DNA from: Marinobacter sp. Arc7-DN-1
GTDB taxonomy: Bacteria > Pseudomonadota > Gammaproteobacteria > Pseudomonadales > Oleiphilaceae
Assembly (NCBI RefSeq): GCF_003441595.1
Contig: NZ_CP031848.1
Span: forward strand, 496,001-560,000
DNA: 64,000 nucleotides
Direction of reading: 5' to 3'
Below the pieces are notes generated by a model. The model did not search any database and was not told the origin of the DNA. It saw only the letters and a program-made list of their open reading frames with translations. Position numbers and translations under genes: made by a program. This document shows, in pieces, positions 27,571 to 37,627 of the stretch. Within the stretch, counting starts at the first letter, position 1. Every line of letters starts with the position of its first letter.

Positions 27571-27885
27571 ATGTCTGTAGCTCAGGTATTTGAAAAGCTC
27601 GAACAGAATTTCAACGCAGACGCAGCGCAGGGCCTGGACCTGGTTTTCCAGTTCGACATCGAAGACGACAAAACCTACCACCTGGTCATCACCGATGGCA
27701 CCTGCAAGATGCACGAGGGCGCCCATGACGACCCGTCCGTTACCCTGATCATGAACTCCGAAACCCTGCAGGGCATTGTTTCCGGGGAAACTGACGGCAT
27801 GCAGGCGTTCATGGCCGGCCAGCTGCGCGCCGAGGGCGACATGATGCTGGCAACCAAGCTGGGCGAGCTGTTCAAGATGGGCTGA
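27571..27885 (+). CDS. SCP2 sterol-binding domain protein
   Basis: A 104-aa protein consisting only of an SCP2 domain. It has V-F-x-x-L-E at the start, a hydrophobic beta sheet (LDLVFQFDIEDDKTYHLVI), and the conserved tail LRAEGDMMLATKLGELF. Such small bacterial proteins bind lipids or fatty-acyl ligands, but the natural ligand is unknown. A promoter with consensus -35 lies upstream and a terminator follows, so the gene is a single transcription unit. A comparable gene lies near fimL in pseudomonads (recalled). Confidence 0.88.
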   Translation: MSVAQVFEKLEQNFNADAAQGLDLVFQFDIEDDKTYHLVITDGTCKMHEGAHDDPSVTLIMNSETLQGIVSGETDGMQAFMAGQLRAEGDMMLATKLGELFKMG

Positions 27886-27909
27886 CTGCCCTGACTGAGC
27901 AATCAGAAA

Positions 27910-27935
27910 AACCTGCGTTTTGCGCGGGTTTTTTT
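27910..27935 (+). terminator. Rho-independent terminator after the SCP2 gene
   Basis: AACCTGCG and CGCGGGTT form an 8-bp stem (one G-U in RNA) with a 5-nt loop, followed by five further T residues. Confidence 0.8.
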
Positions 27936-27986
27936 ATGCCCGGAATCAATTACTGGCCTCAGAACCGGACCGCTGCCCTCGCCTGC

Positions 27987-29693
27987 TCAAAGCCCTACAT
28001 CGTCCAGCGACGATTCAGCGAGTTTAAGCAGGTCAAGGTTGTGGTCTTCGCTCTTGCCGATGCTTTCTATGTAGTATTCCAGGGACGTCAGGGCATCCGC
28101 CAGTGCCTCCAGCACCTGTTCGGCCGGGGCCTCTTTGGCATCCAGCAGGCGCTCCTGAATTGACGCTGCAACCCGCTCAAGAACACTGGCAGAGGCGGGG
28201 TCGTTCACCATTTGTAAACCGCCCCAGATGCTGTGGAGTGTTGCCGGCAGGTTGGCGAGGTGGAGTTTGTCGTAGTCGGATTCAATAAAGGCGGTTATCG
28301 CCCGTTTTGCCAGGGTCAGGGCACTGCGGGCTTCATCGGCAACCACGTAAAGGGCTTCCCTCAGATACACGGACTCTTCCCGCTTTCTTTCGCCGCTGGC
28401 CAGAGCATCGGTCTCCGAGGTAATACCACGGGTTACAATCTGCATGACTGCGTCTTCGATACCGAGAACCGAGTCGGCAAGGCGATAGAGTTCGTCGTCA
28501 CCCGGCAGGCGGGATTCTTCTTCCCAGCCACGCAGTTTGCCGGCCTCCTCTCTTGAAACAGCCGCCAGCTTATTCAGATCAAGCATAACCAGGGTGTTGG
28601 CCAGGCGCTCCAGCGCGTCCGCAATGGAAGACAGCTCCGCAAGATCTGGCTCAATTCCGCGCTCGATGATGTCCAGTTTGTCTTTAAGCTGGTTCAGTTC
28701 ATCCTGCAGGGCTTCCGACAGGGATTTGAGCACGTCGGTGCCCGGGCCATACAGGCGACGGGCATGGGCTTCGAGCATGGCATCCGAGTAGTCGGCCGGA
28801 GCGAGATGGTAGGCAGAAAGAACCTGGATGACTTCCGGATTGGCGGAACCGCTCCGGTAAAGCAGATAGACCAGATCACGGATCAGCGAATCCGGTGCGT
28901 CCTTGGTTGTTGCTATCTTGCCGACATAAACCACTTCCCGGGCGTACTTTTCAATCCGCATGAACATGCGCTTGCGGGCTTTGGTAATCATCATGGCCCG
29001 ATCAAGCATGGTCTCAGCCACAATACCCACCAGACACCACATCTGGCCCATGGGTGCGCCCCGGCATAGACGGGCGAAACCTCGCGCCGCGCGGCCGATC
29101 AGTTTTTTGTTCACCGCATCGTTACGCTCACGGAGCATTCCCAGAAGTGCAACCTGGAAAGTAAGACGCATGCGCCGGGCCAGTATTTCGTACCCGGCCT
29201 CGTCACCCTCGAAAGACTGAACGGAAAAACCGGCACAGAAATCCGGCCGCTCCTTGACGTCAACATCAAAAAAACAGGATTCGGGATAGGGTTTTTCCCT
29301 GCGGGCTTCCCGGAGATCGTTGATAACCGGCAAAAGAAGTTCGGGATGATCTTCCCGTTGCTGGTGGTAGTACTCCACGTAACGGCGAAGGATAAACAGT
29401 GCGCTGTTCAGTGTGGTCAGGAGGATGTTTTTATCATCATTGGCGCCAACGGGTACGTCGTTGGCCATGGTCACCGCTTCCTGGCAAAGCAGGGTGCCGC
29501 CCCGCAACTCCACGAGAATGAAAATGCCCCGAAGCTGATTGATGAAATCAACACAATTCTGGAGATCCTCACCCCTTTCGCGGTTTTCCTGAAAGCGTTC
29601 AAGGCTGGATTCTGCCTGCTTGATGGTCTGTTCTATTTCACTCTTGACCAGATCAAACGACTGCGATTTCGTCGCGAGAGACGACTGAACCAT
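27987..29693 (-). CDS. fimL: FimL, ChpA-like scaffold protein for type IV pilus / cAMP signalling
   Basis: A 568-aa protein. Its N-terminal half resembles the non-phosphorylatable Hpt-like domains of the CheA-type kinase ChpA (LQNCVDFINQLRGIFILVELRGGTLLCQEA, with no phospho-accepting His in the usual HTLKG form). The rest is helical with several heptad-rich stretches. No kinase or CheW domain is present, which separates FimL from ChpA. In P. aeruginosa FimL links FimV to the response regulator PilG and adenylate cyclase CyaB in twitching motility. Its position next to dnaQ and rnhA agrees with that genome (recalled). A fimV gene is also in this window. Confidence 0.85.
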   Translation of the reverse strand: MVQSSLATKSQSFDLVKSEIEQTIKQAESSLERFQENRERGEDLQNCVDFINQLRGIFILVELRGGTLLCQEAVTMANDVPVGANDDKNILLTTLNSALFILRRYVEYYHQQREDHPELLLPVINDLREARREKPYPESCFFDVDVKERPDFCAGFSVQSFEGDEAGYEILARRMRLTFQVALLGMLRERNDAVNKKLIGRAARGFARLCRGAPMGQMWCLVGIVAETMLDRAMMITKARKRMFMRIEKYAREVVYVGKIATTKDAPDSLIRDLVYLLYRSGSANPEVIQVLSAYHLAPADYSDAMLEAHARRLYGPGTDVLKSLSEALQDELNQLKDKLDIIERGIEPDLAELSSIADALERLANTLVMLDLNKLAAVSREEAGKLRGWEEESRLPGDDELYRLADSVLGIEDAVMQIVTRGITSETDALASGERKREESVYLREALYVVADEARSALTLAKRAITAFIESDYDKLHLANLPATLHSIWGGLQMVNDPASASVLERVAASIQERLLDAKEAPAEQVLEALADALTSLEYYIESIGKSEDHNLDLLKLAESSLDDVGL

Positions 29694-29802
29694 AAACGCT
29701 TCCCGTTAACTTTGCGGAGACTACCGCATCCTCTTTGGTGGACATTGGCCCGGCAATGGCGGACCAGGCCTTTTTGTTGTGAGCCGGTCGAACCCTTTTC
29801 CG

Positions 29803-29835
29803 GCCAAAGAAAGTTCGCAAAAAACTGGCGAACTT
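29803..29835 (-). terminator. Rho-independent terminator of dnaQ
   Basis: On the minus strand AAGTTCGC and GCGAACTT form a perfect 8-bp stem, followed by TTTCTTT. It lies between the dnaQ stop (29912) and fimL start (29693), so fimL needs its own promoter. Confidence 0.75.
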
Positions 29836-29911
29836 ATCATTACTTATAACATAAAACTCAAGTAGCTCAAGAAAGGCGGAATGTAACATTTGGTACAGGC
29901 TGACCCAGTTC

Positions 29912-30622
29912 TCATTCCGTGCTCCGGAGTTTGCCCCACACGGTTTCGCCGGCCTGTTTTTCAAGGAGGGACATGAATTCTTTGTGGGCGTTACTTTCCG
30001 CTTCGGAAGCCCGGACCACGGGCAGCGGTCCCCTGTCTGACGACAGTCTGCGGATACCGCTGGCACCGCCGCCATTATCCGCGCTGGCATCCAGAGACAG
30101 GGCGGTCTGGCCGCCCGTCAGCAGCAAATAGACATCGGCCAGGATCTCGGCGTCCAGCAACGCTCCGTGAAGCTCCCGGTTACTGTTATCAACACCGTAA
30201 CGCTTGCACAGGGCATCCAGGTTGTTTTTCTGGCCCGGATGCCGTGCCCGGGCAATGGCAAGGGAATCCACAACGCCACAATGATCAGCGGTTTTTCGCA
30301 CCGGTTTCAGGCGTGCGAATTCGGCATCCATGAAGCCCACATCAAACGCGGCATTATGGATGACCAGCTCGGCCCCCTTGATAAACCCGAAGAACTCGTC
30401 GGCAATTTCGGCAAACTTTGGCTTGTCGACAAGAAATTCGTTGGTAATGCCGTGAATGGTGATGGCTTCGGCCTCAACCTCACGCTCCGGATTAATGTAT
30501 ACATGGTAGTTGCGCCCTGTGAGCTGGCGCTCCATTAATTCAACACAGCCAATCTCGATGATCCGGTGGCCTTCTGCCGGGTCGATGCCCGTGGTTTCTG
30601 TATCCAGTACAATCTGTCTCAT
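29912..30622 (-). CDS. dnaQ: DNA polymerase III epsilon subunit (proofreading 3'-5' exonuclease)
   Basis: A 236-aa DEDDh exonuclease. Exo I is D7-T-E9-TTG, Exo II is NAAFD with D94, and Exo III has H152 and D157 in HGALLDAE. The C-terminal part (after about 180) is the less conserved segment that binds the alpha polymerase subunit. It removes misincorporated bases during replication. It lies 39 bp downstream of rnhA on the same strand, whereas in E. coli dnaQ and rnhA are divergent. A terminator follows. Confidence 0.94.
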   Translation of the reverse strand: MRQIVLDTETTGIDPAEGHRIIEIGCVELMERQLTGRNYHVYINPEREVEAEAITIHGITNEFLVDKPKFAEIADEFFGFIKGAELVIHNAAFDVGFMDAEFARLKPVRKTADHCGVVDSLAIARARHPGQKNNLDALCKRYGVDNSNRELHGALLDAEILADVYLLLTGGQTALSLDASADNGGGASGIRRLSSDRGPLPVVRASEAESNAHKEFMSLLEKQAGETVWGKLRSTE

Positions 30623-30661
30623 TACCTGTACCCGGTTATCTGCAGTCTGTTCATCGGGGAA

Positions 30662-31105
30662 TCAAGCATTGGCGAGCTCTTCAACCCCGCGGTTGGCGAG
30701 CTCGTCCGCCAGTTCGTTGTCAGGAACGCCGGAATGCCCCTTGACCCAGTGCCAGTTAACGGTGTGTCTTGCCACTTCGGCGTCCAGCTCACGCCAGAGA
30801 TCTTCGTTCTTTACCGGCTTTTTGGCAGACGTTTTCCAGCCGTTGCGCTTCCACCCGGCCATCCATTCAGTGATGCCTTTGCGGACATACTGCGAGTCAG
30901 TGAACAGCTCCACCTCACAGGGGCGCTTGAGAGCTGCCAGCCCCCGGATAGCGGCCATAAGCTCCATTCGGTTGTTGGTGGTCCCGGCCTCGCCGCCGTG
31001 CAGCGTTTTTCGGCTGTCGCCGTAACGCAATACAACGCCCCAGCCTCCAGGGCCCGGATTGCCCTTACAGGCACCATCGGTGTAAAGGATTACCTTGCCA
31101 GCCAT
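30662..31105 (-). CDS. rnhA: Ribonuclease HI
   Basis: A 147-aa RNase HI. The catalytic set D10 ([14 protein letters not shown]), E48, D70 (FTDSQYV), H124 and D134 matches E. coli numbering. It cleaves the RNA strand of RNA-DNA hybrids, for example Okazaki primers and R-loops. It lies between the methyltransferase gene (29 bp upstream) and dnaQ on the same strand. Confidence 0.95.
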   Translation of the reverse strand: MAGKVILYTDGACKGNPGPGGWGVVLRYGDSRKTLHGGEAGTTNNRMELMAAIRGLAALKRPCEVELFTDSQYVRKGITEWMAGWKRNGWKTSAKKPVKNEDLWRELDAEVARHTVNWHWVKGHSGVPDNELADELANRGVEELANA

Positions 31106-31134
31106 TCACTCTCCTGAATCAGTCAATCGATGTG

Positions 31135-31929
31135 TCATTCCGCTCTGTGCACCGGTGTTCTGTTTCGCCGGCACCCCCTTGAGGCACCGACCGCTCCGGT
31201 GCCTGGCAGGCTGATCGCCTTGCTCTGGCGCCAGACAGGTCGCCTGGGAAGCCGGGCATGCACGCGCTTCTTGGCAAGGATACAGTAATAGGCACCCACT
31301 GGCAGGAACCTGTTCCCGGATAGCCGATTGTCAATCCGGCTGACGGCCTTCCGGCCACTTCTTTGGAACGGTGATCTGAAAAAACGCGTAACAGATGCCT
31401 CAACGTTGAAGCCCAGCAGGCGAAGCCAGTCTTCCATGCGCCCCCGCAGAAGGAAACGACCGCCCCAGGGACCCTCATTGCTCCGGGATATGAGTTTCCG
31501 CACACCCCAGAGACTGAGGGGATTGAAACCGATCAGGGCCATGGTGCCCTCCCCCCTGAGCACCCGCGCGGCCTCCCGGATAACCTGGTGAGGATAGGGT
31601 GAAAAATCCGCGGTGTGATGCAGCACCACCAGATCCATGGAATCACCGGGAAATGCCAGCTCGTCGGCGTCACAAATGGCAACGCCATCGGGTATCTGAG
31701 GATTCCACCGGGGGGTTGTCATGATTCGCTGGGCAAAATCGGTGCCGGTGGCCAGAGGAAGCCGGTGGCTCACGCCAACCTGAAGCTGCCTCGCCCCGGT
31801 CAGGTGCTGCAACTCCGCATCGACAAATCGCCGCTGATCGGCGAGCAGCGCCCTTCCCAGGGGGGTCTGGAACCAGCGCTCGAAACTTTCATGCCTGGCC
31901 GAAAAATCAACTGCGTCGGAATCACTCAC
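31135..31929 (-). CDS. Class I SAM-dependent methyltransferase (DUF/PA1814-like)
   Basis: A 264-aa protein of the Methyltransf_11 group. Recognisable are a post-I acidic motif (IPDGVAICDADELAFPGDSMDLVVLHHT) and IREAARVLRGEGTMALIGFNPLSLWG. The usual GxGxG motif I is degenerate. A homologue precedes rnhA-dnaQ in many pseudomonads (recalled). The substrate is unknown. It is divergent from gloB across an 84-96 bp spacer. The C-terminal 40 residues are basic and serine-rich and may be poorly structured. Confidence 0.82.
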   Translation of the reverse strand: MSDSDAVDFSARHESFERWFQTPLGRALLADQRRFVDAELQHLTGARQLQVGVSHRLPLATGTDFAQRIMTTPRWNPQIPDGVAICDADELAFPGDSMDLVVLHHTADFSPYPHQVIREAARVLRGEGTMALIGFNPLSLWGVRKLISRSNEGPWGGRFLLRGRMEDWLRLLGFNVEASVTRFFRSPFQRSGRKAVSRIDNRLSGNRFLPVGAYYCILAKKRVHARLPRRPVWRQSKAISLPGTGAVGASRGCRRNRTPVHRAE

Positions 31930-32025
31930 CGTTGCGCCACTCCGTGAAGGCCGAACCCGTGGTTGGGGCCTTGTATTTAATGCTCTATCATATCAGTCAC
32001 ATTCGATAAGCACATGTGGGGCCCT

Positions 32026-32820
32026 ATGCTGACCATCTCCGCGATACCTGCGTTCAGTGACAACTATATCTGGTGTCTGTCTGACACCCCCAATGGCAAA
32101 GCCCTGATCGTGGACCCCGGGCAGGCGCAACCGGTTCTGGACCACCTGGCTGAACAGCATCTGACTCTGGACACCATTCTGGTCACCCATCACCATCCGG
32201 ACCATGTGGGAGGCGTTAAGGAACTCCGATCCGCCTTTCCTGACTGCCGGGTGACCGGTCCGGCGGACTCTCCGTTCCAGGGCAGCACCAACAAGGTGCA
32301 CCCGGGAGATGAGGTGATCTGGGAAGACATTACCTTCCAGGTCCTCGGTGTTCCGGGCCATACCCTCGATCACATTGCCTACTTTTCCGATGTGGAGGTT
32401 GCAGGCCGGCCGGTTCTGTTCTGCGGCGACACCCTGTTTGTATGCGGTTGTGGTCGTTTGTTTGAGGGCTCGCCGGAGCAGATGCGCCAATCCCTGCAGA
32501 CCCTTCGGGCTTTGCCCGGAAAGACCGCCGTCTATTGCGCTCATGAATACACCCTGGCGAACCTTCGCTTCGCCCGTAGCTGGCTACCCCAGGACGACGC
32601 ATTGAAAGATTTTGAGGAACAGTGCCGGACGGCGCGGGACGCCGGCAAAGCGACAGTGCCTTCAGTTCTGGCAGATGAAAAGCGCCTCAACCCGTTTCTG
32701 CGCTGGGACGATCCTGCGGTGGTCGATGCCGCCCGGTCCTACTGTACCAGGCAGGGGCTGCCGGCCGATTCGGACAACGCCATATTTGCCGCCATCCGAC
32801 ATGGCAAGGACAACTTCTGA
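32026..32820 (+). CDS. gloB: Hydroxyacylglutathione hydrolase (glyoxalase II)
   Basis: A 264-aa metallo-beta-lactamase-fold enzyme. THHHPDH at 54-60 is the binuclear metal site. Further motifs are the [14 protein letters not shown] block, FCGDTLF and [12 protein letters not shown]. It hydrolyses S-D-lactoylglutathione, completing methylglyoxal detoxification. The ATG at 32026 is chosen over 32014 because family members start M-x-x-x-x-IPAFxDNYIW. A weak hairpin (CCTCTC / GAGAGG, then TTTCTT) follows the gene. Confidence 0.93.
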   Translation: MLTISAIPAFSDNYIWCLSDTPNGKALIVDPGQAQPVLDHLAEQHLTLDTILVTHHHPDHVGGVKELRSAFPDCRVTGPADSPFQGSTNKVHPGDEVIWEDITFQVLGVPGHTLDHIAYFSDVEVAGRPVLFCGDTLFVCGCGRLFEGSPEQMRQSLQTLRALPGKTAVYCAHEYTLANLRFARSWLPQDDALKDFEEQCRTARDAGKATVPSVLADEKRLNPFLRWDDPAVVDAARSYCTRQGLPADSDNAIFAAIRHGKDNF

Positions 32821-32873
32821 CGCCGGGGTATACGCGATTAACAAATCCTCTCATCGACGTAACGAGAGGTTTC

Positions 32874-32903
32874 TTGACCCCTTGAAAAGCGGTCCCATAG
32901 AAT
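32874..32903 (+). promoter_or_regulatory. Sigma-70 promoter of mltD
   Basis: TTGACC and TAGAAT with an 18-bp spacer, 78 bases before the mltD start codon. Confidence 0.6.
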
Positions 32904-32980
32904 CGTTGCAACTTTGTGACCGTAAATTATTCAATATGCCGGATTTTCAGACGTGGGACCCGGCTTCAACCTGGAACCGG

Positions 32981-34690
32981 ATGTCTCTTATGTCGGTCAG
33001 ACAATTGTCGTTTTTGTTTCTCACCGGAGCCCTCGTCAGCGGGTGCAGTATTCTGGATGGACAGGCTCAGGATAATCCCCTGAACTCCGAAAAAGTCACT
33101 GTAGCAGCGGGCGACGACGGCCTTAAACAGTCCGTTGTATCCGGAGAGAACCGAGATGCTGCCCGTAATGAGCCGCTGGATGAAGCCATAGCGCCCGAGC
33201 TCAAGGCTGCGGCGAGGGATGCCCGTGACAAGCTCGATAATCCTGTCCAGGAATCCCCTGAGGCGGCAGTTGTTGAGAAAGATCTTTGGGCAAAACTCCG
33301 TTCCGGGTTTGTCCTGAATCATGACGTGGACAACGAGCGTGTTCGTGACCAACTGAACTGGTATGCGAGTCACCCGGGCTACATCGACCGGGTGGTCGAG
33401 CGGGGAAGCCGTTACCTGTATTACATTCTGAACCAGACGGAAAAGCGCGGGCTTCCAGCGGAATACGCCCTTTTACCCGTTGTGGAAAGCGCCTTCGATC
33501 CCTTCGCCTACTCCCATGGTCGCGCAGCCGGCCTCTGGCAGTTCATTCCCTCAACCGGGAAACATTTCGGTCTGAGACAGAGCTGGTGGCACGATGAACG
33601 GCGCGACGTTGTGGCTGCCACCGATGCGGCTCTTACCTATCTTGAACGGCTGGCAAACCGGTTCGATGGCGACCATACGCTGGCGCTGGCCGCCTATAAC
33701 AGCGGTGGCGGCACGGTGTCCAGCGCCATGCGCCGTAATCGCAACAGCAACAGACCCACCGATTTCTGGTCACTTCAGTTGCCGCGGGAAACCCGCCACT
33801 ATGTACCGAAACTGATCGCGCTGGCAAAGATCTTTGACGATCCCGAGGCCTATGGCATTGAACTGCCCGCGCTGAAGGACGAACCCTATTTCGAGATCGT
33901 CGAAACCGGATCCCAACTGGATCTTGCGCAGGCGGCGGAAATGGCCGGCGTGGACATTGATGAAATCTACCTGCTCAACCCTTCTTACAACCGCTGGGCA
34001 ACCACTCCTGAAGGCCCGCACCGTTTGCTGGTGCCGGTTGAAAATGCGGAAACCTTCCGGTCGGCACTGGCGCAGATACCGGCCAAAAACCGGGTTTCCT
34101 GGCGCAATTATGTGGTGAAATCCGGCGATAGCCTGAACTCCATCTCCCGCAACTTTTCGACCACACCGTCGGTGCTTCAGCAGGTCAATAACCTGAACAG
34201 TGACCTGATCCGGATTGGCCAACGCCTGCTTATTCCCTCTGCCTCCAAGGGCAGTGACGCCTATGTACTCAGTGCTTCCCAGCGCCTTAACCGCAAACAG
34301 TCCCGGGAGCGGGACGGCAGCAAGATTCGGTACACTGTTCGCAAGGGCGATACCTTCTGGGACATTGCCCGGGAGCACCGGGTGTCAGTTCGCGAGGTTG
34401 CAGCCTGGAACGGCATGGCACCGGGAGACCCCCTGATGCCCGGCAAGGAGCTGGTTATCTGGTCGAAGACCAGCCAACCGACGGTATTGGCAGCCAACAG
34501 CGCACGAGGCGAGGCGATGGTTCGGAAGGTGGGCTACCGTGTCCGCAAAGGCGACTCCCTGGCCCGTATTGCCAGCCGTTTTTCCGTGAATGTGCAGGAC
34601 ATCGCAAGCTGGAACGACCTGAAGATGTCACGTTATCTGCAACCCGGACAAAGTCTGGTACTCTACGTTGATATCCGAAACAGTCCCTGA
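32981..34690 (+). CDS. mltD: Membrane-bound lytic murein transglycosylase D (lipoprotein)
   Basis: A 569-aa lipoprotein. The signal peptide ends with a lipobox LVSGC (Cys22). The SLT domain spans about 155-260 with catalytic E169 in PVVESAFDP and AAYNSGGG. Three LysM domains follow at about 377-420, 451-494 and 519-562 (each Y-x-V-x-x-GD). It cleaves peptidoglycan glycan strands with formation of 1,6-anhydromuramic acid at the outer membrane. The frame is open far upstream into gloB, but the lipoprotein start at 32981, with a GGA ribosome site and promoter, is clearly the right one. The yejA-like gene follows after 12 bp. Confidence 0.93.
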   Translation: MSLMSVRQLSFLFLTGALVSGCSILDGQAQDNPLNSEKVTVAAGDDGLKQSVVSGENRDAARNEPLDEAIAPELKAAARDARDKLDNPVQESPEAAVVEKDLWAKLRSGFVLNHDVDNERVRDQLNWYASHPGYIDRVVERGSRYLYYILNQTEKRGLPAEYALLPVVESAFDPFAYSHGRAAGLWQFIPSTGKHFGLRQSWWHDERRDVVAATDAALTYLERLANRFDGDHTLALAAYNSGGGTVSSAMRRNRNSNRPTDFWSLQLPRETRHYVPKLIALAKIFDDPEAYGIELPALKDEPYFEIVETGSQLDLAQAAEMAGVDIDEIYLLNPSYNRWATTPEGPHRLLVPVENAETFRSALAQIPAKNRVSWRNYVVKSGDSLNSISRNFSTTPSVLQQVNNLNSDLIRIGQRLLIPSASKGSDAYVLSASQRLNRKQSRERDGSKIRYTVRKGDTFWDIAREHRVSVREVAAWNGMAPGDPLMPGKELVIWSKTSQPTVLAANSARGEAMVRKVGYRVRKGDSLARIASRFSVNVQDIASWNDLKMSRYLQPGQSLVLYVDIRNSP

Positions 34691-34702
34691 CGCGCGAGAC
34701 TC

Positions 34703-36526
34703 ATGACAAGAACACGGAAAGCCTCAACCCTTACGTCACTCTTTTCCGTACTGGCGTTCGTCGCCATACCCGTTTTCTCCCCGGTTTCTGCCGCTGGAAC
34801 GGCTGAACCGAAGCATGGCATCGCCATGCACGGCGAGCCGAAATACCCGGCCGGATTCAGCCACTTCGACTATGTGAATGCAAAAGCGCCTAAAGGCGGT
34901 ACCCTGAAGATGGCCGTGGTTGCCAACGGGTTTGATTCCTTCAACCCCTTCGATATCCGGGGCGTGGCCGCTGCGGGCATCAGCACCTACCTTTACGACA
35001 CCCTCCTGGAATCCTCCGATGATGAGCCGTTTTCAGCCTATGGCCTGATTGCGGAATCCCTGGAAACACCGGAAGACCGCAGTTACGTGGTGTTCAACCT
35101 CCGGGAACAGGCAAGATTTCAGGATGGCGAACCGATCACCGCCAAAGATGTGAAGTTTTCCTTTGAGACCCTTACCACCAAGGGCCACCCCTTTTTCAGA
35201 AACTATTACGCGGATGTCAGCAAGGTCACCATTGAAGGCTCCCACCGTGTCCGCTTTGATTTCAGCGGCACCAGTAACCGGGAACTGCCACTGATTCTGG
35301 GGCAGATGCCGATACTTCCGGCCCATTACTGGGAAGACCGGGAGTTTGGAGAGAACGGCCTTACTCCGCCGGTTGGCAGTGGCCCTTACCGCATCGGCAG
35401 CTTTGAGGCCGGGCGCTCGATCACCTATCAGAGGATGGATAACTACTGGGCCCGGGACCTGGGTGTACGCAAAGGCCGGTTCAACTTCGACCAGATTACC
35501 TACGACTACTATACCGACGACACCGTCGCCCTGGAGGGCTTCAAGGCCGGCAGCTTTGACTTCCGCCTCGAGTCCTCCGCCAAGAACTGGGCCACCGCCT
35601 ATACCGGTGAAAAATTCGAAAACGGCACGATCGTAAAAGAGGCCATTGAGCATCATCGCCCGACCGGCATGCAGGGTTTTGCCTTCAATACCCGCAGAGA
35701 CGTGTTTTCCGACCCTTTGGTCCGTGAAGCCCTTGCCTATGGATTCGACTTTGAGTGGACCAACAAAAACCTGTTCTTCGGCCAGTACTCCCGCACGGAC
35801 AGCTATTTCGAAAACAGTGAACTGGCATCGACAGGCCTTCCACAGGGCCGGGAACTGGAAATACTGGAACCTTTCCGGGATCAGCTCGATGACGATGTCT
35901 TTACCGAAGAATACACACCACCAGAGACAGACGGTCAGTCTGGCTTGCGGCAGAACCTGAAAACCGCGCTGGAGCTTCTCAGGAAAGCGGGGTATGAAAT
36001 CCGGGACGGCAAGATGGCACATGGCAAAACCGGAGAACCACTGGCTTTCGAGATCCTGTTGTTCCAGAAAAGCTTTGAACGGGTTGTCCTGCCCTTCAAG
36101 AACAATCTTGCCCGCCTTGGTATTGATGTAACTGTTCGCCTGGTGGACAGCAACCAGTACATTCAGCGTCTCCGTGAGTTCGATTACGACATGATCACCC
36201 AGGTCTTCGGTCAGTCTGACTCACCGGGTAACGAGCAGCGGGAGTACTGGCATTCCTCAACGGTAGACGCGAAGGGATCCAGGAATTACATGGGCGTGAG
36301 TGATCCCGTTGTCGACGAGCTGGTCAATATGGTCATTCAGGCACCAGACCGGGAAGAGCTGGTACATCGTGTAAGGGCCCTTGACCGGGTCCTGCTGAAC
36401 GGCCATTACGTGATTCCTCACTGGCACCTGACCCGGGACCGGGTGGCCTACTGGAATTTCCTCCAGCGTCCCGCAGAGACCCCGAAAAACGGCGTTGATC
36501 TGAACAACTGGTGGGCGAAGCCCTGA
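34703..36526 (+). CDS. yejA: ABC transporter substrate-binding protein, YejA-type (oligopeptide/microcin C)
   Basis: A 607-aa periplasmic solute-binding protein of the SBP_bac_5 family. It has a signal peptide of about 30 residues (cleavage near VSAAG), then HGIAMHGEPKYP and FDYVNAKAPKGGTLK, the usual YejA start. YejABEF of enteric bacteria imports peptides and the antibiotic microcin C. It is the first gene of a yejABEF operon and lies 12 bp after mltD, so coupled expression with cell-wall turnover is possible. The actual peptide substrate is not known. Confidence 0.9.
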   Translation: MTRTRKASTLTSLFSVLAFVAIPVFSPVSAAGTAEPKHGIAMHGEPKYPAGFSHFDYVNAKAPKGGTLKMAVVANGFDSFNPFDIRGVAAAGISTYLYDTLLESSDDEPFSAYGLIAESLETPEDRSYVVFNLREQARFQDGEPITAKDVKFSFETLTTKGHPFFRNYYADVSKVTIEGSHRVRFDFSGTSNRELPLILGQMPILPAHYWEDREFGENGLTPPVGSGPYRIGSFEAGRSITYQRMDNYWARDLGVRKGRFNFDQITYDYYTDDTVALEGFKAGSFDFRLESSAKNWATAYTGEKFENGTIVKEAIEHHRPTGMQGFAFNTRRDVFSDPLVREALAYGFDFEWTNKNLFFGQYSRTDSYFENSELASTGLPQGRELEILEPFRDQLDDDVFTEEYTPPETDGQSGLRQNLKTALELLRKAGYEIRDGKMAHGKTGEPLAFEILLFQKSFERVVLPFKNNLARLGIDVTVRLVDSNQYIQRLREFDYDMITQVFGQSDSPGNEQREYWHSSTVDAKGSRNYMGVSDPVVDELVNMVIQAPDREELVHRVRALDRVLLNGHYVIPHWHLTRDRVAYWNFLQRPAETPKNGVDLNNWWAKP

Positions 36527-36541
36527 GGAATCCGCCGATAA

Positions 36542-37627
36542 ATGGGCATCTACATACTCAGGCGTCTGGCGCTGATCATCCCCACGCTGATCGGGATCAT
36601 GCTGCTCAATTTTGTCATCGTGCAGGCCGCGCCGGGCGGCCCGATTGAGCAGCTCATTGCGGAAATGGAAGGCCACGGCGGCAGCGCCCTGGCCAGAGCG
36701 TCCGGCGGTGGCAGCGGCGGTGAGGTAGCGGACTCCTCCGGCGACAGCCGCAGCTCCCGTGGCATCCCCGATGAGCTTCTGAAAGAAATCGAAGTGATGT
36801 ACGGCTTCGACAAGCCGGCCCACGAGCGCTTTTTCAAGATGCTTGGAGATTACGCCACTTTCAACTTCGGAGACTCCTTCTTTCGGGAAAGAAGTGTTAT
36901 CGATCTGATCCTGGACAAAATACCCGTGTCCATATCCCTCGGCCTCTGGTCAACCCTGATTATCTATTTCATTTCCATTCCCCTGGGCATCCGCAAGGCC
37001 GTCAGCGACGGCTCCCGGTTCGATGTATGGACCAGCTCGGCCATCGTGGTCGGCTATGCCATTCCGGGTTTCCTGTTCGCCATCCTGCTGATTGTCCTGT
37101 TTGCCGGCGGCAGCTATTTCGACTGGTTCCCCCTGCGGGGCCTCACGTCCTCGAATTTCGAGGAGCTGGCCTGGTACCAGAAGGTCGGTGATTACTTCTG
37201 GCATCTGGCACTGCCGGTTACGGCTAACGTTATCGGTGGTTTCGCCACGCTGACTTTGCTCACCAAAAACTCCTTCCTTGATGAAATCGGAAAACAGTAT
37301 GTGGTGACTGCCCGGGCCAAGGGGCTTGGTGAAAAAGAAGTGCTATACGGGCACGTGTTCCGTAACGCCATGCTGATCGTTATCGCCAGCCTGCCCGGTG
37401 TGCTTGTTGCCCTGTTCTTCACGGGCTCGCTACTTATCGAAGTCATTTTTTCCCTGGATGGTCTGGGGCTCCTGGGCTTCGAAGCCGCCCTGAACCGGGA
37501 CTATCCGGTGATTTTCGGTACCCTGTACATATTCACACTGATGGGCCTGATACTGAAACTGATCAGCGACATCACCTACGTACTGGTGGACCCGCGAATC
37601 GACTTTGAAAGCCGGGAGGGTGCGTGA
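36542..37627 (+). CDS. yejB: ABC transporter permease YejB
   Basis: A 361-aa inner-membrane permease of the DppB/OppB type. The N-terminus [33 protein letters not shown] carries the first transmembrane helix. A glycine/serine-rich periplasmic loop (about 55-80) follows, then five further helices with the EAA loop [21 protein letters not shown]. It forms the channel with YejE. It starts 15 bp after yejA and overlaps yejE by 4 bp. Confidence 0.92.
   Translation: MGIYILRRLALIIPTLIGIMLLNFVIVQAAPGGPIEQLIAEMEGHGGSALARASGGGSGGEVADSSGDSRSSRGIPDELLKEIEVMYGFDKPAHERFFKMLGDYATFNFGDSFFRERSVIDLILDKIPVSISLGLWSTLIIYFISIPLGIRKAVSDGSRFDVWTSSAIVVGYAIPGFLFAILLIVLFAGGSYFDWFPLRGLTSSNFEELAWYQKVGDYFWHLALPVTANVIGGFATLTLLTKNSFLDEIGKQYVVTARAKGLGEKEVLYGHVFRNAMLIVIASLPGVLVALFFTGSLLIEVIFSLDGLGLLGFEAALNRDYPVIFGTLYIFTLMGLILKLISDITYVLVDPRIDFESREGA

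Noticed and set aside
32612..32980. Extension of MltD upstream into gloB
   Set aside because: It overlaps gloB in another frame, and the lipoprotein signal peptide begins at 32981.
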